A stretch of DNA of 35,519 bases from JALOTE01 sp031422195. Lineage in GTDB: Bacteria > Pseudomonadota > Alphaproteobacteria > Rhizobiales > Rhizobiaceae. A model generated the notes under the pieces. That model was not told the DNA's origin. It did no database searches and saw only the letters and a list, made by a program, of their open reading frames with translations. How positions within the stretch are numbered: the stretch's first letter is position 1; each line of letters begins with the position of its first letter. The DNA lies in the NCBI GenBank assembly GCA_031422195.1, contig JANOPZ010000059.1:1-35519 (forward strand). Direction: 5' to 3'. Of this stretch, positions 18,119 through 24,889 are shown piece after piece. The position numbers were made by a program, and so were the translations under genes.

Positions 18119-18847
18119 TCAGCTCTGAACATCTAAAGGATGCTCAAGAACAACGGCACCCAAAACCGAACGCGCTGCCGCCGCCAATGCTCTAATTGTT
18201 TCAGTAGTTGTAGAAAGCGCGGTAATCAAAGGAAGCCCTGGTCTTGGTTTAGTCCAGCCAATGACGCGCAATTTTGCAGCAACGGGTTCAAACTCCAACG
18301 CCATAGCCCACGAAACACAGTCTACGCTGCAAAAATCAGCTGAATTATCAGCAACAGCTATTATAGAGGCGCGATGACTGCCAGTTTCAATTTTGTGGAT
18401 TGGCAGTGTTCGTCCTTCAGCTTCTAGATCGCGCTTTAAGGCATGATAGCCCGACATCGAGTCGCTGCTGTTAAATGCAAATGACGCGGTGTCATGCCAA
18501 TTTGGCAAGATCGATGCGCAGTCGACTGGAACCGGCACATTGTAGTCGCCGCCTCTTGCCAAAACAACGGACCGATAGTGGCCCGGCTTTTCGCAGCCTT
18601 CAACGCCATATGTCGGTGTTGCAACATATTGCACTTTGCCGCTTAAAAATGTTTCTAACGGATAAGAGCAGGTTTGGGCTAAAAGCAAAGCAGGGGACAG
18701 CCACAATTTCGCTAAGTCTTGGCCGCGGGTTAGAACCGTTGGTGTCTTGATGTGTGCCACATTGAGTTTTGCAGAGATACGCGCCCAATGCACGTCATTA
18801 ATGCCACGCGTTTCTGGCCAATCATACATGGGCAAAGCGGCTATCAT
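18119..18847 (-). CDS. PhnD/SsuA-like phosphate/phosphonate substrate-binding protein
   Basis: A 242-residue protein of the PhnD/transferrin-like periplasmic-binding fold. Evidence is the opening IAALPMYDWPE, the segment VQYVATPTYGVEGCEKPGHY, and ADFCSVDCVSWAM, which parallels the ligand-loop blocks of phosphonate-binding proteins. It lacks a signal peptide or lipobox, and no ABC permease or ATPase gene is adjacent, so it may be a cytoplasmic sensor-like relative instead of a transport component. An AGAGGG site 7 bases before ATG 18847 supports the start. It lies 20 bases downstream of the desaturase on the same strand and is probably co-transcribed. The ligand is unknown. Confidence 0.75.
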   Translation of the reverse strand: MIAALPMYDWPETRGINDVHWARISAKLNVAHIKTPTVLTRGQDLAKLWLSPALLLAQTCSYPLETFLSGKVQYVATPTYGVEGCEKPGHYRSVVLARGGDYNVPVPVDCASILPNWHDTASFAFNSSDSMSGYHALKRDLEAEGRTLPIHKIETGSHRASIIAVADNSADFCSVDCVSWAMALEFEPVAAKLRVIGWTKPRPGLPLITALSTTTETIRALAAAARSVLGAVVLEHPLDVQS

Positions 18848-18867
18848 TGGCTTACCCTCTTGGGTGA

Positions 18868-19773
18868 TCAGTACGTGCTGCTGTGTTTAACATCAGGAAA
18901 TTGCGGGTGTACAATCGGTTCTTTGCCGCGCAGGGCAAATTTCTTAAAAATGTCGATGTAACCGGCATAAACATACCCATCGTTCATGGCTACCCATTCT
19001 TGGCGTTTTTCGCGCATGAGTGCCGGAAGCTTATACCAAGCCAATGTCGGGGCTTTGTGGTGTACCAAATGCAGATTATTATTCAGGAACAGCACGGATA
19101 ATGGTGATTTTTCAACAATCACGGAGCGGTGATTGGCATCACTTGCTGCTTGGTGTTCACAATATGTGCGCACCGAAATGATTGACATCCCAATATATCC
19201 GCTTGTCGCTGCATAAAGCCAAAATGGCAAGTCGAATACGATGTGCATCACAGCCGCGAGCAGTATTAATCCTGCCACATGCAATACCCAAGCGACAATG
19301 ACTTTAACATCACCCTTAGCGATCAACTTCAGTTCTGTGGTAAAAAACGACCAGACCATCAACAATGGTCCAAGCACCATCCGGCCCAGCATCGTATTGT
19401 TAATCGTTAACAGCAGCCGGAGCGGCTTGGAAATCTGGGTCCAGTTACGCCCGTCCAAATAATAGCTTTCTGGATCGTCATAAGGATCGGTGAGCCGCTC
19501 ATCATTGTGATGGCGTAAGTGCAGCGCCTTAAACCTGCGATAAGGATAGGCAGGCGCTAAAGGCAGCAAACCCACCAGCAGCTCATTAAGCCAAGGCTTA
19601 TTGGTGGGGTGTCCATGCAGAACCTCATGTTGAAGTGAAGAATGCAGGGCCGCTGTGAGGGCCATTACCAGCAAAGCCAAAACAGGAAAAGCTGGCCACA
19701 TGAAAAGCCCAGCCGCCAACCAAGCACCGTAGCAAGCAGCCATCATTGCGATGGTTGGCCATTCAATTCGCAT
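18868..19773 (-). CDS. membrane fatty acid desaturase
   Basis: A 301-residue membrane-bound, di-iron desaturase/hydroxylase-superfamily protein. The three histidine boxes are present: H49-E-V-L-H53 preceded by HSSLQ, H85-L-R-H-H89, and a late N-L-H-L-V-H-H. These flank two pairs of hydrophobic helices. Such enzymes insert double bonds into acyl chains or modify carotenoids and sterols using O2 and an electron donor. I place the start at ATG 19773 (MRIEWPTIAMM), which has GGGG about 8 bases upstream. An in-frame ATG at 19911 would run into the divergent XRE gene and adds 46 non-family residues. It is followed by the PhnD-like gene. Confidence 0.9.
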   Translation of the reverse strand: MRIEWPTIAMMAACYGAWLAAGLFMWPAFPVLALLVMALTAALHSSLQHEVLHGHPTNKPWLNELLVGLLPLAPAYPYRRFKALHLRHHNDERLTDPYDDPESYYLDGRNWTQISKPLRLLLTINNTMLGRMVLGPLLMVWSFFTTELKLIAKGDVKVIVAWVLHVAGLILLAAVMHIVFDLPFWLYAATSGYIGMSIISVRTYCEHQAASDANHRSVIVEKSPLSVLFLNNNLHLVHHKAPTLAWYKLPALMREKRQEWVAMNDGYVYAGYIDIFKKFALRGKEPIVHPQFPDVKHSSTY

Positions 19774-19835
19774 ATTAGTTACCCCGCGTCTGTCGCGACC
19801 GATAGCTGAACTGTGGAATCGCTTCAATGTGAACA

Positions 19836-19893
19836 TGTGTTGTAAAAATTGTGTTTGCGCTGCAAAGCTTGCATTTGGTGTGAAAACACAACA
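19836..19893. promoter_or_regulatory. inverted repeats in the desaturase/XRE divergent promoter region
   Basis: Two overlapping 8-bp inverted pairs lie in the 130-bp gap: TGTGTTGT (19836-19843) with ACACAACA (19886-19893), and TTGTGTTT (19849-19856) with AAACACAA (19884-19891). They sit just before the XRE start and could be operators for self-regulation or for control of the desaturase. This is inference from symmetry only. Confidence 0.35.
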
Positions 19894-19903
19894 ATAGTAG
19901 ACA

Positions 19904-20764
19904 ATGAACAAATACCAAATTTCAGTAATATTAAGATCTAGGATGGGCTTGCTCAGCCAGCGCTCAGGTTTGAACTTGTCTCAAATGGCGCAAGGTATTG
20001 GCTTGGACCGTTCGGCACTATCGCAAATTCTATCGGGTCAAACTCTACGGTTGCCGCGTGCAGAAACATTAATACGCATCGCGCAACGCTATTCAGTATC
20101 TTTGGATTGGTTGATGGGCCTCAGCGAAGATGAAGCGTTAAGTGCTGCTTTGACACCTGCTTTTGAAATTGAGCAGGCAACCTCTGATGGTGATGATCCG
20201 CTTTTGGCGCAGTGGCATTCAGACGCCGCCGGAACCAAAATCCGCTACGTGCCGTCGGGCTTGCCTGATTTATTGCGCACTGAAGAGGTGATTGAATTTG
20301 ATGCCCGCCGAATGGGCAGCCGTTTGGAAACAGAAATCAGCGAAGCGCGAACACGCGTTGCCTATAATCGGTTGCCGGAGACCGACATGGAAGTGGTCAT
20401 GCCATTGCAAACGCTATGGCAATTTGCGAAAGGCCAATCCGTTTGGGCCGGTTTGGATGTCGACCTGCGCCATCGTCAATTGCAGCATATGGCCAAACTG
20501 ACGGATGAACTTTATCCTACATTTCGATTATTTTTATTTGACGGAACGAAAAGTTTTTCTGCTCCGTTTACCGTATTTGGCCCGCGCCGTGCAGCTATTT
20601 ACTTAGGCGAATCCTATTTGGTTCTGAACGCCAAAGACGCCGTGGGGAGCCTGGCCCGCCTTTTTGATAATTTGGTAAAACATGCAGTGGTTCATGCCCA
20701 TGAAATACCGACCTATTGCGAACAATTATCCAAAGAGTGCTTTAGCGACAGCCCGGATCACTAA
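19904..20764 (+). CDS. XRE family transcriptional regulator with uncharacterised C-terminal domain
   Basis: A 286-residue protein with an N-terminal Cro/CI-type helix-turn-helix (about 15-75): LSQMAQGIGLDRSALSQILS followed by LPRAETLIRIAQRYSVSLDW. The remaining 200 residues contain no motif I recognise (IRYVPSGLPDLLRTEEVIEF, FRLFLFDGTKSFSAPFTVFG) and probably form a sensor domain. It is divergent from the desaturase and likely controls it, itself, or both. Its 3' end overlaps the 3' end of the Cas9-like gene by 23 bases tail to tail, so the two messages are antisense at their ends. An internal ATG at 19943 would remove 13 residues. There is no direct evidence that it regulates the nuclease. 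Confidence 0.85.
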   Translation: MNKYQISVILRSRMGLLSQRSGLNLSQMAQGIGLDRSALSQILSGQTLRLPRAETLIRIAQRYSVSLDWLMGLSEDEALSAALTPAFEIEQATSDGDDPLLAQWHSDAAGTKIRYVPSGLPDLLRTEEVIEFDARRMGSRLETEISEARTRVAYNRLPETDMEVVMPLQTLWQFAKGQSVWAGLDVDLRHRQLQHMAKLTDELYPTFRLFLFDGTKSFSAPFTVFGPRRAAIYLGESYLVLNAKDAVGSLARLFDNLVKHAVVHAHEIPTYCEQLSKECFSDSPDH

Positions 20765-22901
20765 TCTGGCCAAGAATATCGATACGCACTTGGCGAGCGC
20801 CACGGTTTTTAAGCCCTGCAGGTGATCTAACGGTATAGGAAAACGGGTCAAGCTTGTCGGCATCCCGGGCTTTCAAATCGCCCGCTTTGTTGATAGGCGC
20901 TAAGCAGAGCCTTCCATTGGTGGAAAATTTTATCACGCGCATGATTTTGGTTTGGCCGTTTTCCAGCAACGCAATGCAGTCATTGTGATGCAATTTCAAA
21001 ACCTTTTTTGCCGTCGGATAACGCGACTTAATTGCACTTTGCCAATCACTGCTCTGCTTCTGTGCCATGGTAACAATCTCTGCTAGCCATTTACCGTCCT
21101 TTATTTCCCAAACATCATAGCTAAAATTTGCGCCAGATTTGAGAAGTTTGATGATCTTACCGTTCCCATCGCGCACTTTAACAGGATTTTGTATGCGCTC
21201 AAAAACGCGTACTCGTTTTGGGAATCGCTCGCCGGTTTCAAAATATTCTGGCAGGGTTCTTGTTACAGACCTATTGGCGATATGTGCAAACAGCATGTCC
21301 CGAAGTTGGGCATCCCGCACCATGGCAATATCCTTGGCGTCTTTTAACTCAATCGTATTTTTGCGAATAACACCGAAACAAACGTCATCCTCTACGCAAA
21401 AAGAAGTTGGCCCAAATGCGGTTTCCTGTGTCAGCGCTCCGCTCGTTTTGACCGCGGCATTGGCACCGCTCATCACGGCATAATCTACTTTGTGCGACGT
21501 CAAGACATGCGGCAATATACTGGCAATTGCGAGCCGAGAATTTAAGCTTGTGTCAGATGTAGCTGCGTTTGCAGCCAGATGCGCCAACACAAAGGCGTCA
21601 ACTGCGTGATGGCGACTATCATTTCGGTTTTTTTGGTTGGTCTCAGGTGAAAGCAGGCAATCCAATTGCCAATTCTTGCGGCATTGTGCAGTCTCATGGC
21701 CCTTAAAATAGATCAGCTTTGTTCGCTGTGCCTTAAAGCGCTGAGCCAAATATTCTGCAGCTGCCAAATGTGCAATCCGGGTCAATTTCCCCAACTCGGG
21801 CTCATAGGCTGCCTTTGGTTCAGTTCCATTTTTCAGGCGACGTTGCTTTTCAAGGGGCAATGTACCGGCTCGCCGCAGAATTGCATCAAGAGATGGCTGC
21901 CAAAGTGGCACATGCCTGACAGAGCAATTGTTTTTCTCGCGATTGGCTTTCGCCAAACATAATAGCAGGTTCTCACTAGAATTTCGGCCACCCCGGGACC
22001 GAGGCACAATATGGTCTATTTCCACTTTGCTGCTATGAATATCAGCCAGATCAATTTCCTCACCTGTGTAAACACACTGGCGGACATTGGTCCGGATTTC
22101 GGGCAATTCCAGCCAAAGTGTATGACGCAAATCTGCCTGCCTGGACACAACTTTGGCAGAACGCCGGATTGTTTTTTCTGAAGTTGCCTCTTCATTTTGC
22201 AACGGCCTTTGAAATACTTCGCAAGCAATTTTTTCAGGAACTCCAAACCGGCGAATAATAGCATCCACAACCTTGCTCAATTGTTTTACCGTGCGCATGC
22301 CTGCAGTATTGGGGATTGAGCTTGTAAGTGGGATTTCTGCATTTTGCACCTGCCGGTCCTGCGCGAACAAGCACTTGGCGATGTCGTGCCGATAATGCTG
22401 AATCGGCGATAAGCGATTTTGCGTCTGAACGCGCCATATTATGCTGAATGCATGCGTTGCATCGCGTCGTTGCCATTCTGCGTAGTTTTTGGGCTCTAAA
22501 TTAAACCTGCGTGGCCGACTTGGAAACTTCGGACAGAGTCTTTTTGCGGGCTTGCCTTTATGCTTTGTCAAAGACATCAAAACAGCGCCAAATTGAAAGA
22601 GCTGCAATGGCTTGGCCAGAGCCATTTCAAAAAGCTGGGCAACATTTGCCGTTGTTGCTGGTCTATCGGCTGGTAACAGGCCAGCACCCACAAGCAGGTC
22701 TGCCAAATGCCTTAATCGCGCGCGGTTTTTGCTGTTTTTAATGCGCGCAGCTTTATGCTTCATAAGCTGCTGCTGCGCAGTCGCACCGCCAACACTTCGT
22801 TTTGAAGGAAAGACACGCACCCCCAAACCGAGGATAGCTTGGCCTTTTTGGACGCACCAACCAATGGAGCTAACGCCAATATCCAAACCAATAATACACA
22901 T
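20742..22901 (-). CDS. cas9: compact Cas9-like RNA-guided nuclease (RuvC/HNH), reduced REC lobe, no CRISPR array nearby
   Basis: A 719-residue protein with the Cas9 domain order. RuvC-I is IIGLDIGVSSIGW with Asp7. An arginine-rich bridge helix lies at about 46-72 (MKHKAARIKNSKNRARLRHL). RuvC-II is KVVDAIIRRFGVPEKIACEV with Glu228. HNH is VEIDHIVPRSRGG with Asp296, His297, Asn311 and Asn320. RuvC-III is R-H-H-A-V-D with His432 and Asp435. Residues 561-670 resemble the WED region of II-C Cas9 (PKRVRVFERI, GANFSYDVWEIKDGKW, KKVLKLHHNDCIALLE). Against SaCas9 (D10, E477, H557, N580, H701, D704; 1053 aa), spacing from HNH to RuvC-III is nearly the same, but D-to-E is 221 instead of 467, so most of the recognition lobe is missing. 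There is no IscB-type PLMP domain at the N-terminus. The frame is intact. No cas1, cas2, csn2/cas4 or repeat array is in the window. The ATG at 22901 has no clear ribosome-binding site. Confidence 0.9.
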   Translation of the reverse strand: MCIIGLDIGVSSIGWCVQKGQAILGLGVRVFPSKRSVGGATAQQQLMKHKAARIKNSKNRARLRHLADLLVGAGLLPADRPATTANVAQLFEMALAKPLQLFQFGAVLMSLTKHKGKPAKRLCPKFPSRPRRFNLEPKNYAEWQRRDATHAFSIIWRVQTQNRLSPIQHYRHDIAKCLFAQDRQVQNAEIPLTSSIPNTAGMRTVKQLSKVVDAIIRRFGVPEKIACEVFQRPLQNEEATSEKTIRRSAKVVSRQADLRHTLWLELPEIRTNVRQCVYTGEEIDLADIHSSKVEIDHIVPRSRGGRNSSENLLLCLAKANREKNNCSVRHVPLWQPSLDAILRRAGTLPLEKQRRLKNGTEPKAAYEPELGKLTRIAHLAAAEYLAQRFKAQRTKLIYFKGHETAQCRKNWQLDCLLSPETNQKNRNDSRHHAVDAFVLAHLAANAATSDTSLNSRLAIASILPHVLTSHKVDYAVMSGANAAVKTSGALTQETAFGPTSFCVEDDVCFGVIRKNTIELKDAKDIAMVRDAQLRDMLFAHIANRSVTRTLPEYFETGERFPKRVRVFERIQNPVKVRDGNGKIIKLLKSGANFSYDVWEIKDGKWLAEIVTMAQKQSSDWQSAIKSRYPTAKKVLKLHHNDCIALLENGQTKIMRVIKFSTNGRLCLAPINKAGDLKARDADKLDPFSYTVRSPAGLKNRGARQVRIDILGQISDPGCR

Positions 22902-22989
22902 ATCATCGCATTAAAGGCTCAGCCTCAATACATATTAAAAGGGGATCTCGATTTGGAAAGTCTTCATGATTATCGGGTGAAAAACAGTT

Positions 22990-23025
22990 TAACCAAATTA
23001 TAAAATTTACCTAAAGTCAGGTGAA
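22990..23025 (-). promoter_or_regulatory. candidate promoter of the Cas9-like gene
   Basis: On the minus strand TTCACC (23020-23025), a 17-base spacer (23003-23019) and a perfect TATAAT (22997-23002) form a sigma-70-like promoter. It would start transcription near 22990, giving a leader of about 90 bases before the ATG at 22901. The -35 box matches consensus at 4 of 6 positions. Confidence 0.45.
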
Positions 23026-23098
23026 AAGGCATTGCCTTTGCCAGACGAGATTGCGTTATTGCCTGTGTGGCTTTCAGGCTCTGTGAACAAGCTAACGC
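23025..23098. ncRNA. candidate structured RNA upstream of the Cas9-like gene (orientation unresolved)
   Basis: This stretch of the 243-bp gap (22902-23144) contains a nested stem-loop. The outer arms are GCGTTA (23053-23058) and TAACGC (23093-23098), extendable by TTG/CAA (23059-23061, 23088-23090). The inner arms are GCCTG (23061-23065) and CAGGC (23075-23079). A separate hairpin AAAGGC-ATT-GCCTTT lies at 23025-23039. Read on the plus strand, the nested stem is followed by GAAACATAAGGC and then the hairpin at 23104-23135. Read on the minus strand, it ends in the small hairpin followed by TTTTC. Either could be a tracrRNA- or omega-RNA-like transcript for the nuclease. No expression or covariation evidence is available, and ordinary leader structure is possible. 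Confidence 0.35.
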
Positions 23099-23100
23099 GA

Positions 23101-23140
23101 AACATAAGGCGGTCGCTCCGGCGGCCGCTACTTATTGTTT
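23101..23140. terminator. bidirectional terminator-like hairpin
   Basis: An 8-bp GC-rich stem (23109-23116 with 23121-23128, loop TCCG, one G:T pair in the plus sense) is extended by ATAAG/CTTAT (23104-23108 with 23131-23135) and flanked by A/T-rich sequence on both sides. On the minus strand it lies 10 bases after the stop of the TIGR03643 gene. On the plus strand it could end a small RNA from the 22990-23100 region. Confidence 0.6.
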
Positions 23141-23144
23141 GGGC

Positions 23145-23360
23145 TTATTTGTAGACGGCTCGCCGGTCGCCAAAATCCCTCACCCGTTTGCGCCAAGCGC
23201 GATAGCTACCCGATTTAAGATGAGTGCGCATAAGAGCTTTCACCTCGTCAGCGCTAAGGCCGTGCAGCATTTTAATTGCTTCAAAGCTCGTATGATCGCT
23301 GAGCGCCATCTGGATGATTTCACTCTTTTCAGCTTCAGATAAATCGGCTCGCTTTGGCAT
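23145..23360 (-). CDS. TIGR03643 family protein (DUF2805)
   Basis: A 71-residue basic protein. The pattern L-S-x-A-E-K-S-E-I-I-Q-M-A, then TSFEAIKMLHGLSADEVKAL, MRTHLKSGSYRAWRKRV, fits the TIGR03643 family, which has a helix-turn-helix-like appearance but no known function. ATG 23360 is the only sensible start. It stands alone on the minus strand between the Cas9-like gene and the divergent glycosylase and is followed by a good terminator-like hairpin, so read-through into the Cas9-like gene is probably limited. Confidence 0.85.
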   Translation of the reverse strand: MPKRADLSEAEKSEIIQMALSDHTSFEAIKMLHGLSADEVKALMRTHLKSGSYRAWRKRVRDFGDRRAVYK

Positions 23361-23439
23361 TGGTCAATCTGTCTCATATCTGAAATGTTAACGAAGCTTT
23401 ACCGGGATAGAGCCAATTTACCAACCCGGACAACATGTC

Positions 23440-24234
23440 ATGCCTGAAGGCCATACCATTCACCGGGCTGCGCAAGACCAGCGTGCCATGCTCGCGGCTA
23501 AAATCTTGGACGTGTCTTCCCCGCAAGGCCGGTTCATGGAGGGCGCAGCGTTGCTTGACGGGCAGAAATGCATCGGGATTGAAGCCTTTGGCAAGCACTT
23601 GATCTATCGTTTTGCAAACGGCATGGCTTTGCATATTCATCTTGGCCTTTTCGGTATTTTCAGGACAACAAAAACGCCAGCGGCGGAACCTGTAGGCGCG
23701 GTGCGCATCCGGATGGTCAGTAATAGTCATATCGTCGATATCAACGGGCCAAATACGTGCGAGATTCTAGATGATGCGGGGCTGTTGGCGTTGGTGGCTC
23801 GTATTGGGCCGGACGTGTTGCGCGCGGATGCAGATCCGGAATTGGCGTTTGCTAAAATCAGCAAAAGCCGGGTTACATTTGGCCAGCTTTTGATGGATCA
23901 ATCTGTCATTGCCGGAATTGGTAATATTTATCGCAGCGAGATTTTATGGCGCCAAAATTTGCATCCCGAAACACTTGGCAAACACATTTCGCGTCTAGAT
24001 TTTAACAGGGTATGGGCAGACTCGGTCCATCTTTTGAAAATCGGGGTTAAACATAACGCCATCGTTACACGCGAAGATGATGTCCAATCGGGCAGGAAAT
24101 CCAAATATGGCGAGCGCTTTAATATCTTCGGCAAAACGCTGTGCCCGCAATGCCAAAGCAATATCCGCGTTTTTGAAATTGCCACCCGCCGCGCTTTCAT
24201 GTGTGAAACCTGCCAACCCATGATTGCCAGCTGA
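23440..24234 (+). CDS. nei: Fpg/Nei family DNA glycosylase (endonuclease VIII-like)
   Basis: A 264-residue bifunctional base-excision glycosylase/AP lyase. The mature N-terminus is Pro2-Glu3 in MPEGHTIHRAA, where Pro2 is the Schiff-base nucleophile. Lys52 lies in FGKHLIYRF. The helix-two-turn-helix region appears as DQSVIAGIGNIYRSEILW, and a C-terminal zinc finger is formed by Cys235, Cys238, Cys255 and Cys258. MPEGHTIHR is typical of the Nei branch, which removes oxidised pyrimidines, rather than MutM. It is divergent from the TIGR03643 gene across 79 bp and precedes rirA. There is no reason to link it functionally to the nearby nuclease. Confidence 0.93.
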   Translation: MPEGHTIHRAAQDQRAMLAAKILDVSSPQGRFMEGAALLDGQKCIGIEAFGKHLIYRFANGMALHIHLGLFGIFRTTKTPAAEPVGAVRIRMVSNSHIVDINGPNTCEILDDAGLLALVARIGPDVLRADADPELAFAKISKSRVTFGQLLMDQSVIAGIGNIYRSEILWRQNLHPETLGKHISRLDFNRVWADSVHLLKIGVKHNAIVTREDDVQSGRKSKYGERFNIFGKTLCPQCQSNIRVFEIATRRAFMCETCQPMIAS

Positions 24235-24296
24235 GCGAATTTTCTTTTCTTGATACGCAAACTCCACTATTAAATCGGGTCAACACGAGGTGATAC

Positions 24297-24758
24297 ATGC
24301 GACTGACCCGCCAAACCAATTACGCTGTACGCATTTTAATGTTTTGTGCGGCCAATGATGGCCTTAGCCGAGTGGCGCAAATAGCCGACTTTTATGCAAT
24401 CTCAGAACCATTTTTATTTAAGATTTTGCAGGCGTTGACCAAAACAAAGTTGATTGAAACTGTGCGCGGGCGCTCCGGCGGCATTCGCCTTGCAAGGCCC
24501 GCTGACCAAATGTTGCTCGGCGAAGTGGTGCGTCAGATTGAAGAGAATTTTGATCTCGTAGAGTGCTTTGAAGCTGGAGAAACCACATGCCCGCTCATTG
24601 CATCATGCGGCATGTCGGAGGCTTTGAAAGAGGCCCTTAATGCCTTCTTTTTAGTGCTCAATAAATTCACCATCGCAGATCTCACAGATAAGCAACGCAA
24701 CATCGGTATTTTATCGCGGTTGGAACTTATGAAGCTGGAGCCTTTGGTCTTCCAGTAG
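24297..24758 (+). CDS. rirA: Rrf2 family iron-responsive regulator, RirA-type
   Basis: A 153-residue Rrf2 regulator. MRLTRQTNYAVRILMFCAAN at the N-terminus is nearly the RirA signature, followed by a winged helix with SEPFLFKILQALTKTKLIE and VRGRSGGIRLARPAD. Three cysteines, Cys90, Cys98 and Cys104 (E-C-F...T-C-P-L...S-C-G), are placed to hold an Fe-S cluster. In rhizobia RirA replaces Fur as the main iron regulator, repressing uptake genes while its cluster is intact. A strong GAGGTGA ribosome-binding site precedes ATG 24297. NsrR or IscR are related alternatives, but the N-terminus and the ALNAFF stretch favour RirA. cysH follows after 131 bp on the same strand. Confidence 0.85.
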   Translation: MRLTRQTNYAVRILMFCAANDGLSRVAQIADFYAISEPFLFKILQALTKTKLIETVRGRSGGIRLARPADQMLLGEVVRQIEENFDLVECFEAGETTCPLIASCGMSEALKEALNAFFLVLNKFTIADLTDKQRNIGILSRLELMKLEPLVFQ

Positions 24759-24889
24759 CCATTGCTTGTGCGGCGCAATACCATTCTGCCATTTGCTGAA
24801 ACTATGAAATGAATTGACGGGCTGGCAGCCAGGGGCGCATCGTCACGCCTTCAGTTGCGCTATTTGCCGACCTATGATGCACCATCAAA

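Noticed and set aside
19774..19911. Desaturase start at 19911
   Set aside because: It adds 46 residues without family similarity and would run over the start of the divergent XRE gene; ATG 19773 has a good ribosome-binding site.
20742..22901. IscB or transposon-associated nuclease
   Set aside because: The protein begins directly with RuvC-I, has no PLMP domain, has a Cas9-like WED region, and no TnpA or transposon ends are nearby.
24759..24889. Possible tRNA or riboswitch before cysH
   Set aside because: No T-loop consensus, cloverleaf or recognisable riboswitch core could be seen.
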